From the NCBI GenBank assembly GCA_024516035.1, contig JAMCCL010000017.1, positions 62,001-126,000 on the forward strand: a stretch of 64,000 nucleotides of DNA, read 5' to 3'. The position numbers were made by a program, and so were the translations under genes. Under the pieces are notes generated by a model. That model had not been told where the DNA came from. It saw nothing but the letters and a program-made list of their open reading frames with translations, and ran no database searches. The DNA comes from Bactericera cockerelli (taxonomy: Eukaryota > Arthropoda > Insecta > Hemiptera > Triozidae). Position 1 is the first letter of the stretch. Every line of letters starts with the position of its first letter. Shown here in pieces: positions 22,430 to 32,640 of this stretch.

Positions 22430-23329
22430 TCCGAATTTTGCTCCATTTGTTTTTTTGCTGGTCTGGAGAAGCTCAAGCTGCTGTTTTCTTATTTCTTCCA
22501 GTTCTTTAGCTTTTGCAGTTGCTTCAGCTTTGTCTGCTTCTTTGATATAGTTGAGAAGCTCCTCCATTCTTCCAGGTGGTTTCAATGTTTTTTAGTTAAG
22601 GAATGACGAGAAGTAGATGGTAGAGGAGACGTTGAAGGTCTAGGAGAAGTGGAAGGTAAAGGAAATGTGAAAATTTTGGACTGTACCAGAGGGCTTAGTG
22701 GGGTAGTGGAAGGAAGAGGGGAAGCAGCAGGCAAAGGAAATGTGAAAATTTGGGACTGAGCCAGAGGGTTTAGTGGAGAAGTAGGTGAAGAATGATCAGA
22801 AGAAGGAGACAGCATTGAAGAAAATTGTATGAATGGGTCTCAAGTCTGCTCTAGATCCCAAGTTAGCAAGTAAATTTTCAAAATATTTGGGTGGTGCAGT
22901 GGGGGTGGAACCGGTTCTGTTACTGCGGTCAGTGAAATTTTTGTAACTTCTCACCAAGTTTCTAAATTTCTGATCCACTTTCTACCCAGCAGTTTTCGAA
23001 TCACCTATTAACCTAAACCCTTCTCTTCCATAAATTTAGCGATTTCTTCCCAAACTTTCTTTTTAGTAGTTTTTTTATCCTTCAATTTTTTTTTGGTGTC
23101 ATCTCTGAAGGCTATAGACAAAAAGAAGGATTTTTACCTCGTATCTCTTTGTTTCAGAGTGGGTGAATTTTTTGGCTTTTTTCACCCACTCTGAATTTGC
23201 TACACCAACTTTGGACCACCGACAAATGTTTGTTGAGCCCAAAGTTGCTGGGATCTTTTCCAGCCATGCCTCAGGCACCACCTCCACTTCTGCTGCTAAC
23301 AGAGAACAGCTAATGACACAAAATTTCAT
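22430..23329 (-). pseudogene. SANT/Myb-like (trihelix-type) DNA-binding protein gene, degraded
   Basis: A 5' segment, MKFCVISCSLLAAEVEVVPE, leads to a SANT-like region: VKILLFVYSLQR, KKVWEEIAKFMEEKG, a stop, then GDSKTAG, a second break, and KVDQKFRNLVRSYKNFTD. Next come APPKYFENLLANLGSRADL, a Pro/Ser repeat region (22582-22815) and a coiled C-terminus MEELLNYIKEADKAEATAKA near 22570-22440. The Trp/Phe spacing is that of SANT/trihelix proteins often carried by, or derived from, DNA transposons. Stops and frame changes indicate a pseudogene, although unrecognised introns could explain some. Confidence 0.55.
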
Positions 23330-23679
23330 TTTTTAAATCTAAGGGGCAGAAATAAGAAATGGCAAACAATATGTTATGGAATCTTTCTTAGTCAAGATTG
23401 AATCTTGACAAAGAAAGTTTGAAATTCAGTCAACTTGGACTTTTTTTCAAGTAGAGAATTCTTGCCAGTTTACACCCTAAAACTGTTATGTAGGAACTTT
23501 AGAACAGTCAACCTGATGGACTTTTATCAGAGATTGTTATACTAGGTATAGGTAGTGGTAAATTGCACTATGTAACTGGTTTACTTTTTTTGGTATTTCA
23601 TGAAGTTAATGGATGGTATTTCATGAACCACAGCCAAAATTTTACTATTTTTTTTATTATTATTATCTGACTTGGTTGC

Positions 23680-23968
23680 AGGGTTTTTCAGTGAAACCCT
23701 TACAATTAACACTGCGACCTAATTAGATGTATTGGGACCAGTAGATTCTATTTGGTTTTAACGTCCTGACTGAAATAGATTGTCAGGACGGGCGTTTTAC
23801 CCTCCATTCGCTGGAAATCGTATTAGCTACCCACATAAACCTCACCCAGCCTGGGTAGGGCCGGAAATGCCAGCCTCACGTGTTTGGATGGAACAGAATT
23901 TTCTGCCCCAACCAGGAGTTGAACTCTGGACTACGGGCGGTAGTCACAACCATTGCGCCACGGAGGCT
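23680..23968 (-). repeat. tRNA-derived SINE (family C)
   Basis: Minus strand from 23968: CCTCCGTGGCGCAATGGTTG (A box region) and AGAGTTCAACTCCTGGTTGG (B box), then a unique body with GGAAATGGAGG-like text and CCTGACAATCTATTTCAGTC. Single copy in this window, so its family status rests on the tRNA head only. Confidence 0.6.
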
Positions 23969-24125
23969 GGCCTGCGCTAATTTTAACCTTACCTAAGCCC
24001 CTCACCCAACAAACGGTTGTCAGTCTAAATGTTGTGTTTCGTTAGCTGGCTAGGATAGCTTGGGTGAGGGGCTTAGTTTAGGTTGAAATTAGCGCAGGGT
24101 TGGGCCGGGTCGCGCAGCGACCTGG
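23969..24125. mobile_element. Small palindromic MITE, copy 1
   Basis: GGCCTGCGCTAATTTTAACC on the left and GGTTGAAATTAGCGCAGGGT on the right are inverted. Inner inverted parts are AAGCCCCTCACCCAA and TTGGGTGAGGGGCTT. The right end has the self-complementary GGGTCGCGCAGCGACC, which the left end lacks. A second copy at 52606-52787 has this outer motif only at its left end. No coding capacity. Confidence 0.75.
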
Positions 24126-24439
24126 TATAACCCTGCGGTATGAAAATCAAAAACGTACTGATTTCCGTATGGGCAAGTTTCAAAATATAGCTGGTATCGT
24201 ATCCAAACGAAAAATTCCAAAGGCTAATACGAGGTATCTTAGATGGCTCTCAACTAAACATCCAATATCGCCGGTATGCTGCTCCCAAAATTTCAGTTGC
24301 AGAGGAGAACATTGCCCTTTTTTTGGTAGATCAGTGCATGATCTTTTTCAGACCATGATAACAAGAGACCAACTTATATTTTCACATTCATTACCAATAA
24401 ATAAATGTATGTATGTATGGTTTTATTTGTGGTGAAGCA

Positions 24440-24715
24440 CAAGGCCTCTTCACAATTTTTTGTGGGTAGCGCAGCATTACTAAGAGCCTCCTGTACTTTT
24501 CGAATTATTCTATTACATTAATTTCTTTTTACTCTGGTAATGCCGCCACTGGTCGTTACTCATACAAGTAACTACTCATTTTTCCTCACGAGGTATGAGT
24601 GGACCCCGAACACCCAAGAACAAAGCAGAAAAAATCCTGCCCCGCTGGGGATCGAACCCAGGTCACCGTGTGTGCAATGCCTAGCGCGCTAACTCACTCT
24701 GCCACGGTGACTTCT
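24440..24715 (-). repeat. tRNA-derived SINE (family D)
   Basis: Minus strand: CACCGTGGCAGAGTGAGTTA (A box) and CCTGGGTTCGATCCCCAGCG (B box), an intact-looking tRNA head in sequence but with a long insert-like loop (GCGCGCTAGGCATTGCACAC). The body runs to a region with GTGAAGAGGCCTTGTGCTTC near 24440. Function as a tRNA is unlikely. Confidence 0.65.
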
Positions 24716-24791
24716 CCAATAAATAAATATTCCAATATAAGAAAAATCTAAGCTATTGATATTCAAATATAATTTCGTCACAATTTCGTCA

Positions 24792-25167
24792 TTAATAAAA
24801 TGTTGGTAGTACTCGTGAGGTAAAACCTTGTAATTCAATCAAAAGATCTGTCTTGAATCCAACATTATCGTGAGGGGTGAATTCAAAGTGCGGGGGATCG
24901 TTCTCAACAGGTCCCCAAGTGAATGTTATTGCATCCTCAATGTACGGTTCTTGATCATCAACAACCATTGGTTCCACAGAAGGGCCAGCTTGTGCAGGTC
25001 GGTGATTCCCAAGTGCGTCCATCCCAAGTGAACTTTCTTAACCCAAGTGCAGGTAATGGTTCCATAGAAGGGCCAGCTTGTGAAGGTAATGGTTCCATAG
25101 AAAGGCCAGCTTGTGCAAGTAATGGTTCCATAGAAGATACTGGTGATTTATGTCTTCTTGTTTTCAA
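24792..25167 (-). pseudogene. piggyBac-like N-terminal region with an 11-residue tandem repeat
   Basis: A repeated SMEPLPSQAGP unit (33-bp period, about 24968-25130) runs into MVVDDQEPYIEDAITFTWGP, then VENDPPHFEFTPHDNVGFKT. The W-P-x-F-x-F pattern is that of the region just before the piggyBac transposase core. The core itself is missing. One frame change lies near 25025. The layout parallels the 49-52-kb piggyBac gene, which also has a coding minisatellite in its N-terminal region. Confidence 0.45.
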
Positions 25168-25219
25168 TTCTGGCTCAACATTTTCATGTTCATTATCATC
25201 GTCATCAATACATTGAAAT

Positions 25220-25490
25220 ACATTGTTCTAAGAATAAATTGACTCATTACAGACCAGTCATCTCTCGTCACCTTATCTCGGAGAGTGATGACATGATATG
25301 TAACTTTGTCAAGCTATTGTTTGTAGAACATTAGGGTGTTCAAAATGTATTAAAGCATGTTAAAGTATTGTTATCTACATTGTTCTAAGAATAAATTGAC
25401 TCATTACAGACCAGTCATCCCTCGTCACCTTAGCTCGGAGGAAGATGACATGATATGTAATTATGTCAAATTTATTGTTTATAGAACATT
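25220..25490 (+). repeat. 113-bp direct repeat, two copies
   Basis: 25220-25333 and 25377-25490 share ACATTGTTCTAAGAATAAAT, TGACTCATTACAGACCAGTC and GATGACATGATATGTAA with a few substitutions. They are separated by about 43 bp. No coding content was recognised. Confidence 0.8.
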
Positions 25491-25586
25491 ACTCCTGAAG
25501 TTCGGATATGATGCTTGATATTATGATGTTAAATTTTTTTTTAAAGATTATTTTTTCATTGTAAATTTTCATTTATTTAGATTTCT

Positions 25587-25661
25587 CCTCAGAGATTTTC
25601 CTTGAACTAATGTTTTTCACGCTTAAACCGTGAAAAACATTAGTTCAAGGAGAATCTCTGT
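25587..25661. repeat. Long hairpin
   Basis: CCTTGAACTAATGTTTTTCAC and its complement (GTGAAAAACATTAGTTCAAGG) are separated by about 9 bases, with further flanking pairing (AGAGATT/AATCTCT). It lies just left of R2 copy 1. It could be a fused pair of MITE ends; no function can be assigned. Confidence 0.8.
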
Positions 25662-25690
25662 ATTCCCTGAAATGTTTCTTGCTTTTGCTA

Positions 25691-27570
25691 TTAAATCATC
25701 ATAGTTTTCCCACTGAGTATTGTCCATAAAACAGAAGGCTTCAAAATGTCCCAATTTTGAGTATTGCCTACGTGGCTGTATAGGCTATAGAGGATAGCCT
25801 ATACAGCCACGTAGGCGCAGGACTTTTTCGCCGAAGGTGATGCTTTTTGGTACGTTACAAAGTTTGTGATCACATTTGTCTGTCTTTATTAATGGGTAAC
25901 CATGAGGGTACAAACGATGAAATTTATATGAAAGGTAAATATAAATACATGTTCTGTTAATTGTACCCATTTGGTTCTAGAGATATTGCGGGTTTACTTT
26001 TAAAAACCGCATTAACTAGTCATCATTAACAGGTAACCGCGAGGGTACAAACGATGAAATTTATATGGAAGATGTGTATTAATATATTAAAACGATTGGC
26101 CAAATTTCGTCGTTTGTACTCTTTTAGTTCCAGAGATATCGGGTTTACTTTTAAAAACCACAGAAAGGTATTTTTTAAATCTGGGGGGACAAAATTATTT
26201 TTTGGTGAAAATAGCCTCCAATAATGCTAAAAAGTTTTTTTTAAACCCATTGTACTTTTTCTCTGATCAAATTACCCTTCTAGCAGGCTGCTACCTGCTT
26301 GCAACGTCATTGGAGCGGCCGAATATTTGCTTATATTTTTCTCTATTTTTCTTCTTGTTTGTGTTGATGATGATGAAGGAAAAGAAAAAGAGGAATATTT
26401 TTTCTATACAAAACGCAAAAAAAGTGTTTTATTTTATTTATAAGTAACATATTGTACAAGCGAGATCATTCGTCGTCTTCTTCTTCTTCCGAGTGGAAAT
26501 CATGGAGTGGTGAATGATGAGAAGCAGACAACATCTCTATTGTCTCTCTTTTGAAGGGCTGAGAATATTTGTTGCGGCGAGGTCGCATCCCTGTCATCAG
26601 AGGGTCCGAGTTGAGAAGTAGCCTGCTCAAAACGTCCGTATTGCATGCTTCTCAAGTGAATTTTCTGGCAAAATCCCTGCGGTATAGTCTGATGTGTTTA
26701 TTCCTGGCTTCAGTTGCCTCTTCAGACAGTTGATCAATTGGTAGCAGGGCTCTTCGTACGACGAGGGGTCCATGCATCAGAATTTTGTGCATGGTTGGAG
26801 TCATGGGATGCCAGGGGTACAGATGAACGTACAATGTGGCTGTATCCTTGGCATAAATAGAAAACTTTTCTAATTTACTTCGTGACTACTAGAAATATTT
26901 CTATAATGATCTTAAGCCTGTAGAATAAATTTGAATTTACGCCCGTAATTTCAGCGGCAAGCTCATAGTCCGAAAAAACGCGCCTGCTTGTATTGCCATC
27001 ATTTTTATTTCCAAAATGGGCCTTCGGAACATCTACTATCAGACCCATCTTCATTTTGAAATCGTTTTGGATGCATTGTTTTCTTGCCTTTACCTGTCCT
27101 TTTTCTTCGTTATTTCTTAATTGCCATTTTTTAACTGGTAATTCGTATGCAACATGTTGGAAGACAAAATTTCCAAAGATGTTGCTGCCGCTACACAAGT
27201 GCAGGCAGCTCTTCCTGTGCTGGTTGATAATCATTTGAACTAGTACCAGGCATTGCATGGTCGGATCTTGGTTTCTTTGTTATTGGGCTAGTGATTCCTT
27301 CTTCACCATCTTCACTATCAAAATCAGAACTATCATCAGTTCCTTCTATTGCAAAGTCAGGATCGGCGTCCGAATCATCACATAACTCGAGACTGTCATC
27401 AATTCATCACTTTCTTCAAAATATTTTTCTCTCTTTCATTGACAATGGGTTGTAGGACTTTCTATTAGATTTTCTAGCCATTTTACTTTTCTATTTTCAA
27501 CTGAAACTAAAGCAAGAAACTTGAAATAATCATAAATTCAACACCTGCAACAAAAGAAACAGAACGGACA
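25691..27570. repeat. R2 repeat, copy 1
   Basis: Near-identical to 38088-40709, from TTAAATCATCATAGTTTTCC to ACAAAAGAAACAGAACGGAC. It carries two tandem 140-bp units (25.89-26.16 kb), a less AT-rich part and the acidic-protein pseudogene. Copy 1 lacks the 574-bp insertion found in copy 2, so the empty site at 26449-26463 (TATTGTACAAGCGAG) is preserved. It also lacks about 119 bp present in copy 2 at 40230-40350, and it has an extra 23-bp hairpin at 25766-25816. Confidence 0.85.
26466..27482 (-). pseudogene. Unidentified repeat-encoded protein with acidic N- and C-termini (R2 copy 1)
   Basis: The likely start is MARKSNRKSYNPLSMKERKI at 27482. An acidic region (DSDADPDFAIEGTDDSSDFD) follows, then SNIFGNFVFQHVAYELPVKK, NDGNTSRRVFSDYELAAEIT, VHLYPWHPMTPTMHKILMHG, LLPIDQLSEEATEARNKHIR, then TDVLSRLLLNSDPLMTGMRP and an end EEEEDDE. 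This order resembles a family of uncharacterised multi-copy arthropod proteins recalled from other genomes (SEEAQEARNK motif). A stop (FARKFT*) and several frame changes break this copy. The deletion near 27200 removes part of the N-terminal half. Molecular function is unknown. Confidence 0.6.
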
Positions 27571-28009
27571 TAAAATCTCTTTTGCAATAATTCAGAGGCA
27601 ACAGTGAGCTCTGCATAAGTACCATAGGTGTGTATGGCCTAGACATATACTCTCTATACTCCCTAGCTCTAAATAGAACATTATTTGCGTCATTCTGGAG
27701 AGTCTTGAACGTTTGGGGCAGCCTGATAATTAGTTTTATTTAAAAATGGTGAGTATCGCTCAAAGTTTTGTAGTACGTATTCTACTATTGATGAGCGAAT
27801 GCTGTAGCTATGTTGTTCAGTTCTATGGAGAGCTATACTTAACATGTGAAATATGTCCAAAAGGGGTCTAAAATTAGAAGAAGAAAAATCCTAGGGTACA
27901 ACTCACCTGTTCATAATTCTATAACTTTCAATACAATCAGCCAAAACATGAAAAACATATATTTTCAGAACCAATAATATTGTTATCTTTTATTTCCTAG
28001 CAAAAAAAA

Positions 28010-28460
28010 TTAGGTAGAGGGAGGGAAAAAATCAGGTTTTGAAACATTTTTCAGTGGACGTTCCCAGTTACAGTTGTTTTGAAGCTCAATCAGTTCTTCT
28101 TGTATATTATTTAGAACTGCAGTAATGTCAACAATAAATTGATTGCGTACCATCCTTTGGATGATGTCTCTGCCAGAGACGGAATATTCAGGAAAATAGC
28201 GCAGGAATTCACTTTTTAAAGATTCCAAATGAGAAACACAGTCACTTTCAATTTCATCTACAATAGAGGTTTCCAATTTATTTTCATCAATAAATTTTTA
28301 TAGGGTGGGAAAGCTTGAGAAAATGTGATTTTTTGCTTTACCAAGCCAGAGTTCTATTTTGCAGATAAAAGCCTTGATTTTATCTTCAAATGTAAATATA
28401 TTTAGAGACAGCGCTGCAAAAGAAGCTAAGGTATAAACTAAAAACATAAAGAGAAACATT
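28010..28460 (-). pseudogene. hAT transposase C-terminal-half fragment
   Basis: Contains FEDKIKAFICKIELWLGKAK, a stop after FSSFPTL, then VDEIESDCVSHLESLKSEFL, YFPEYSVSGRDIIQRM and VLNNIQEELIELQNN. These are motifs of hAT proteins of the ZBED5/SCAND3 (Charlie-like) type. It ends before the dimerisation domain. The same stop is present in the copy at 41824-42455, so the family was already defective or the two copies are duplicates. Confidence 0.65.
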
Positions 28461-28476
28461 AAACATTTATAACCCT

Positions 28477-28860
28477 TCATAGAATACTTCTCATATTCGA
28501 CTGGTCATCTTTCTGTCTTGTTGTGAAGAAGTTGTGTCTCTCCACAATGAGGTTCTTCTTTGGAGTGAAGTAGTTCTCGAACAATTGCATTAGCTCTGTG
28601 AATTTTACTGTGTCTCTGCTTTTATTGAAAGTCATGAAGATTGGTAGGCATGCACTGCCCATGTGGTGCAACAGCAGTGACACCAGCCGACTGTCATCAT
28701 CTCCTTCCAGGGCAGAGGCCTTTAAGAATATGGTGAATTGAAGTTTCCACTTCTTCCACTCACTGGCTTGGTTGCTTGCTGATAGTTGCAAGGTGGGCAT
28801 TGTAGACGAATATGACATTTTAGCGTTCACAGTCGCGGTAGCTGACGCCTCCTTTTTCTT
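28477..28860 (-). pseudogene. LTR-retrotransposon Gag fragment
   Basis: Reads MSYSSTMPTLQLSASNQASE, then EWKKWKLQFTIFLKASALEG, DSRLVSLLLHHMG, then FTELMQLFENYFTPKKNLIV and ERHNFFTTRQ. This is the retrotransposon Gag capsid pattern (W..W...F..F, L...L.Y..G, F.P..N...ER..F) typical of insect Ty3/gypsy elements. It follows an LTR and primer-binding site directly. It stops at 28477 where hAT-like sequence begins; pol is absent. Only a structural-protein remnant remains. Confidence 0.65.
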
Positions 28861-28898
28861 CGTCTTTGTTCATTTTATACGGTTTACACCTGACACCA

Positions 28899-29098
28899 TG
28901 TTATACTTTAAGAAAAGAAAAAAGACACAGTTGTGGGCTTCGTTCAAATTGGGAATGAATGCTGGAGCAATTCACGTTTTTATTTTAAGAATGGGAGTGC
29001 TTCCAAAGCCGAACACGGTTGCTTTTATTTTTTTGGATCTCAGCCGAACAGTATAAAATACCAGAGCGCACCATGCGGAATTGCAATAAACTTACACA
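28899..29098 (-). repeat. LTR (about 200 bp) with adjacent primer-binding site
   Basis: On the minus strand the segment starts TGTGTAAG and ends TATAACA, so it has TG...CA ends. It is followed immediately by TGGTGTCAGGTG, which fits a tRNA 3'-end-complementary primer site, and then by the Gag frame. A diverged partial copy of this LTR lies on the plus strand at 37902-37990. No second LTR is found next to this one, so the provirus is truncated. Confidence 0.6.
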
Positions 29099-29154
29099 AG
29101 GCGCGATAATACTACATGTCATTCTTTTATTTTTTAATGATCTCATTACCCATG

Positions 29155-29240
29155 ATCGAGGAATGGATGGTTGAGTACCTATAGGTACTATATATGTAGG
29201 TCGCGGGTTCGAAACCTGTTATTATTTTTATTTTTTAATT
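29155..29240 (+). repeat. tRNA-like SINE remnant
   Basis: A GGTCGCGGGTTCGAAACCTG B-box region and a weak A-box region (GAGGAATGGATGGTTGAGTA), followed by a T-rich tail. Only one copy is seen in the window. Confidence 0.4.
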
Positions 29241-29385
29241 CTAAAATTCTTTTAAATTATTTTCATTTAATTTGTGACCGTAATTGATTTCCATTTTTTA
29301 CTTTCCTTATCTTATAAAAGGAAAGTAGGTAATGTAATCAACAAAATTTTCGAAATTCGTACATATAATTATTTATTATTTATAT

Positions 29386-29796
29386 AGACTTCAGCTGACT
29401 TATTTTATAGTGCCAAATATCCCCCCACCACCACATATAGCAGCCTAAGACACGTGTTTCGCTCTTATTGGAGCCCTTCAGTTAGGCGTAGCTGGGAATC
29501 GAACCCACGACCCTTAGTTTGCGAGCTCGATGCTCTAACAACCAAGCCACCATGACTTGGTAATGATGAGTGGATGTCAGTCACATATGTATATAGACTT
29601 CAGCTGACTTATTTTATAGTGCCAAATATCCCCCCACCTCCACATCGAGAGCATCGAGCTCGCAAGCTAAGGGTCGTGGGTTCGATTCCCAGCTACGCCT
29701 AACTGAAGGGCTCCAATAAGAGCGAAACACGTGTCTTAGGCTGCTTTATGGTGGTGGGGGATATTTGGCACTGTAAAATAAGTCAACTGAAGTCTA
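29386..29796. repeat. Pair of tRNA-derived SINEs (family E) in opposite orientation
   Basis: A minus-strand copy (29386-29560) has the head GTGGCTTGGTTGTTAGAGCA and GTGGGTTCGATTCCCAGCTA. A second run of its tail sequence at 29586-29640 is joined at a shared CATCGAG point to a plus-strand copy (29641-29796). The tail texts GACTTCAGCTGACTTATTTT at 29590 and AAAATAAGTCAACTGAAGTC at 29776 are inverted. The next element inserts right at the end of this structure. Confidence 0.7.
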
Positions 29797-30436
29797 TACA
29801 GGGTGGACCAAAAAAACGTTTACACCCGTAAATCGTAGATTACTGACGACATTTCCAGCCCGGATCTGCAATCCGTTTTTTCGGATTCGCCTTTATAACT
29901 GCACAAAGTGATTTTTTGCAACTTTCTGAAAAAGTCCGACTTTGGCTTATTCTTCAGGTCAGAACTTTTTTCCTGTTTAAGATGAGTTGATTCTGAACAA
30001 TTCTGCAGAAAGCCAACAAAATTTCGATGTTTCTAGCTACACTACTTTGTTTTTTACGGTTTGATTTGGTATCTTTTTTGACACCTGAATAAAAAAAAAC
30101 ACACGAAAAAACTTTTTTACTAAATAAAACACTCGACATTTGTCCGAACAAATTTTGGCACAGACACGGGCAAGTTTGATAAAAGTTGGCGGCCGTCCCG
30201 AGGATGCTAAAAAATAGTTTTACGATTTTTTATCACGTGATCTTCTGGGAAAAAATATTAGATGTTTGCCAAAAACTCTTCAAAAATCCTAAGTGTTTTC
30301 TAGCTGTAGACTGTGTAAGGGGGTCTTGTATTGTTTACAAAAATTGTTTACATAGCTTTTTTTGAATACCGCGGTCTCACATGCCTTCTTCAGCCAGTTT
30401 AGGAAAATTCAAATAATAAATTTCGTGCTTTTCAGA

Positions 30437-30515
30437 TTGTCCGTGGTGTTAGCTAAATGTGGTAGTGCTAAGAGTGTTAATAGCATGACCGAGGTTCAAT
30501 TCTCGGCGGTCAATA
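30437..30515 (+). repeat. tRNA-like segment inside the 2.1-kb element
   Basis: CCGTGGTGTTAGCTAAATGT (A-box-like) and CGAGGTTCAATTCTCGGCGG (B-box-like), 35-40 bp apart. It may be a SINE head captured by the element. Its secondary structure was not tested. Confidence 0.4.
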
Positions 30516-30830
30516 TTTAAGCCCCTGAGAGACTGCCTTGATAATGTAAGGATGGTTTTTTTTTATGCTTCCCTACGAGAAAAAAAAACTAGCGAATTTT
30601 ACTAACGAAAATAGAATTTATGAAATAAAGCCAGATAAATTTGTAGGTAGGTTCATCTATCATAAACAATACTAATTAAAGAACAAATATTTACCGATTG
30701 CCAAATCTTAATAGAAATCTTGAAAAAAAAACAAGATAATATTTTGTAAAATTAATAAACTTTTGCAGTCTTTATTATGTTTTATACTATTTTGATATAA
30801 ACAAAAAGGTACTTAAAAAAACATTTTGTG

Positions 30831-30831
<1 letters not shown>

Positions 30832-30869
<38 letters not shown>

Positions 30870-30913
30870 TCTCTCTATCTCTCTCTCTCTATCTCTCTCT
30901 CTCTATCTCTCTC
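30832..30913 (+). repeat. (TC)n/(TATCTC)n microsatellite
   Basis: Runs of CTCTCTCT interrupted by TATCTC units, directly next to the 3' end of the transposase remnant. Open frames through it are low-complexity artefacts. Confidence 0.9.
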
Positions 30914-30927
30914 CCTTCTCAATTCCC

Positions 30928-31182
30928 TCAGAGGAACTGTTGGAAGTGGCGTCCACCTTCCTGGATGCAAAGGTTAAACCTCTTCATCATGTTCCCTCGA
31001 ATGTTGCGGAAGATTCCAGGTTTTTCTGTCAGGTCATCGAATGCCAACAGGATTCTTGTTACCAGATTCTGCTACTCTTGCGTCTCCACTGGTATTTCGT
31101 AAACTATGTTTTTCACGTGATCCCAAAAGTTCCTGTTGGCAGCTCCATATTCTAAATGCATACCTGCCATTTCAGCATGCGA
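30928..31182 (-). pseudogene. Transposase with central deletion: N-terminus joined to C-terminus
   Basis: Reads HAEMAGMHLEYGAAN, then directly RNFWDHVKNIVYEIPVET, a TAG, LVTRILLAFDDLTEKPGIFR and CIQEGGRHFQQFL. The first part matches residues 7-20 of the 12.3-kb transposase; the second matches its last 80 residues or so. About 260 residues, including the whole catalytic core, are missing. The junction keeps the frame. Confidence 0.75.
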
Positions 31183-31892
31183 ATAATAATAATTATGTAA
31201 CTTGTACAAAAAAAACTCAAGAACTTTAAAGACAATATTTCATAGAATGCAGAAAAATATGCTTGAAAACTATCATCGAGAAACAAACAATCATTCATTT
31301 GACTGGCCTTTAATTAATTCCAAGGAAAATGATTATCAGACATAAATAGCTAATTACTCTTTGAGTACAAGACGACCCTACACGGTCAACACTTTTAAGA
31401 TTTTGAACATCATTTTTGGAGACTTACCTGGTACATTTTCCAAGAAGATCACGTGATAAAAAATCGTAAAATTATTTTTTAGCATCCTTGGGTTGGCCGC
31501 CAACTTTTATCAAACTTGCCCATGTCTGTGTCAAAATTTGCTCGGGCAAATCTTGAGTGTTTCAAAGTGTAAAAAACTTACATGAGAATTTTTTTTCTAT
31601 TCAGGTGTCAAAAAAGATACCAAACCAAACCGTAAAAAACAAAGTAGTGTAGCTAAAAACATCGAAATTTTGTTGGCTTTCTGCAGAATTGTTCAGAATC
31701 AACTCATCTTAAACAGGAAAAAAGTTCTGACCTGAAGAATAAGCCAAAGTCGGACTTTTTCAGAAAGTTGCAAAAAATCACTTTGTGCAGTTATAAAGGC
31801 GAATCCGAAAAAACGGATTGCAGATCCGGGCTGGAAATGTCGTCAGTAATCTACGATTAACGGGTGTAAACGTTTTTTTGGTCCACCCTGTA

Positions 31893-32040
31893 TAAATAAT
31901 TATATGTACATATATATGTGACTGACATCCGTTCCAAAATTGTTTCGAAATTCGGTTTTCAGCGGTTGATTACTATTTATTAGTAATCATGATTATTTCA
32001 TCAAACTTCTGGCATTAGAGGCTTTGCACTACAAAAGTAT
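31893..32040. other. Spacer, no feature recognised
   Basis: Resumes the sequence interrupted by the 29799-31890 element (TATATATGTGACTGACATCC also occurs inverted near 29562). Nothing coding. Confidence 0.4.
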
Positions 32041-32042
32041 TT

Positions 32043-32385
32043 ATGCAAGACACAATTTTATCAAGAATGAAAGTGTGCATCACATGTAATAAACAAATAT
32101 CTTACACTAAGATATTAGTATCCCATTTGAATTGCTTCAGATGTGGGTTTTACTCTGGACCATTGAACAGAAAAAGTTTCACTGTTGATTATTCAGGAAC
32201 TTTTCAGCCTTGTTGTTACAAGGAGGGTCCACATTGAAAAAGAAAGAAATAGTAGTAAAAAGAACCAGTTGTCTCTCCAAAGTCTTGCAGTCTCTCTTCC
32301 AGTACATAGAGAGGACCTTCTTTTGATAAAGGTCAATTTGTGATGAAAGTTCATCATATGATTTAAATTTGTCACCCACTTTCAT
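32043..32385. pseudogene. Fragments: zinc-finger-like text (+) and ZSWIM-type N-terminus (-)
   Basis: Plus strand 32043-32237 contains CITCNKQISYTKILVSHLNC and FRCGFYSG, a C2H2/CCHC-like pattern without full spacing. Minus strand 32179-32385 begins MKVGDKFKSYDELSSQIDLY and continues LSMYWKRDCKTLE, which resembles the start of ZSWIM/MULE-type proteins. Both are short and overlap, so at most one is a true remnant. The hAT element at 32395 begins just upstream of the minus-strand Met. Confidence 0.35.
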
Positions 32386-32479
32386 TGTCTTAAGCAGGCG
32401 CGGCCGGTGGGAATTTGGTTTGGGGGTGCTGTCAAAATTTTACGAAAAGAAAAACTATGCAACATTTAATACATGTCTG

Positions 32480-32640
32480 CAAGGCCTAGTGGTGAAGTGG
32501 TTATGTCAGGGAGATTGAATTCTAACTAGGGGGTCAATAGTTCAAGTCTCACGTATGGTGATTTTCGAGAATTCTGTTACGAGTGGTTAGGTATCATAAT
32601 AAATTAATTTGTTTTAATTTATAAAAATGATTAGCTGACG
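32480..32640 (+). repeat. tRNA-derived SINE (family F) inside the hAT element
   Basis: GCAAGGCCTAGTGGTGAAGT (A box) and GGTCAATAGTTCAAGTCTCA (B box), then a body ending near AAAATGATTAGCTGACG. Single copy in the window. Confidence 0.5.

Larger units (their letters stand above)
29799..31890. mobile_element. 2.1-kb CAGGGTG element with long inverted arms and a deleted transposase
   Basis: Ends: TA|CAGGGTGGACCAAAAAAACG and the inverted form at 31890|TA. Arms of about 460 bp (29799-30265 against 31430-31890) are inverted copies. The interior holds a tRNA-like sequence at 30437-30515, a TC-rich microsatellite at 30832-30913, and a DD41D-type transposase remnant on the minus strand. It is inserted at the edge of the family E SINE pair. 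Confidence 0.87.

Noticed and set aside
24640..24715. Functional tRNA gene on the minus strand
   Set aside because: A and B boxes are good, but the sequence continues into a repeat body and the anticodon loop is abnormal.
30826..31229. Plus-strand frame starting MCSLSLSLSL
   Set aside because: The first part is the TC microsatellite and the rest is antisense to a recognisable transposase remnant.
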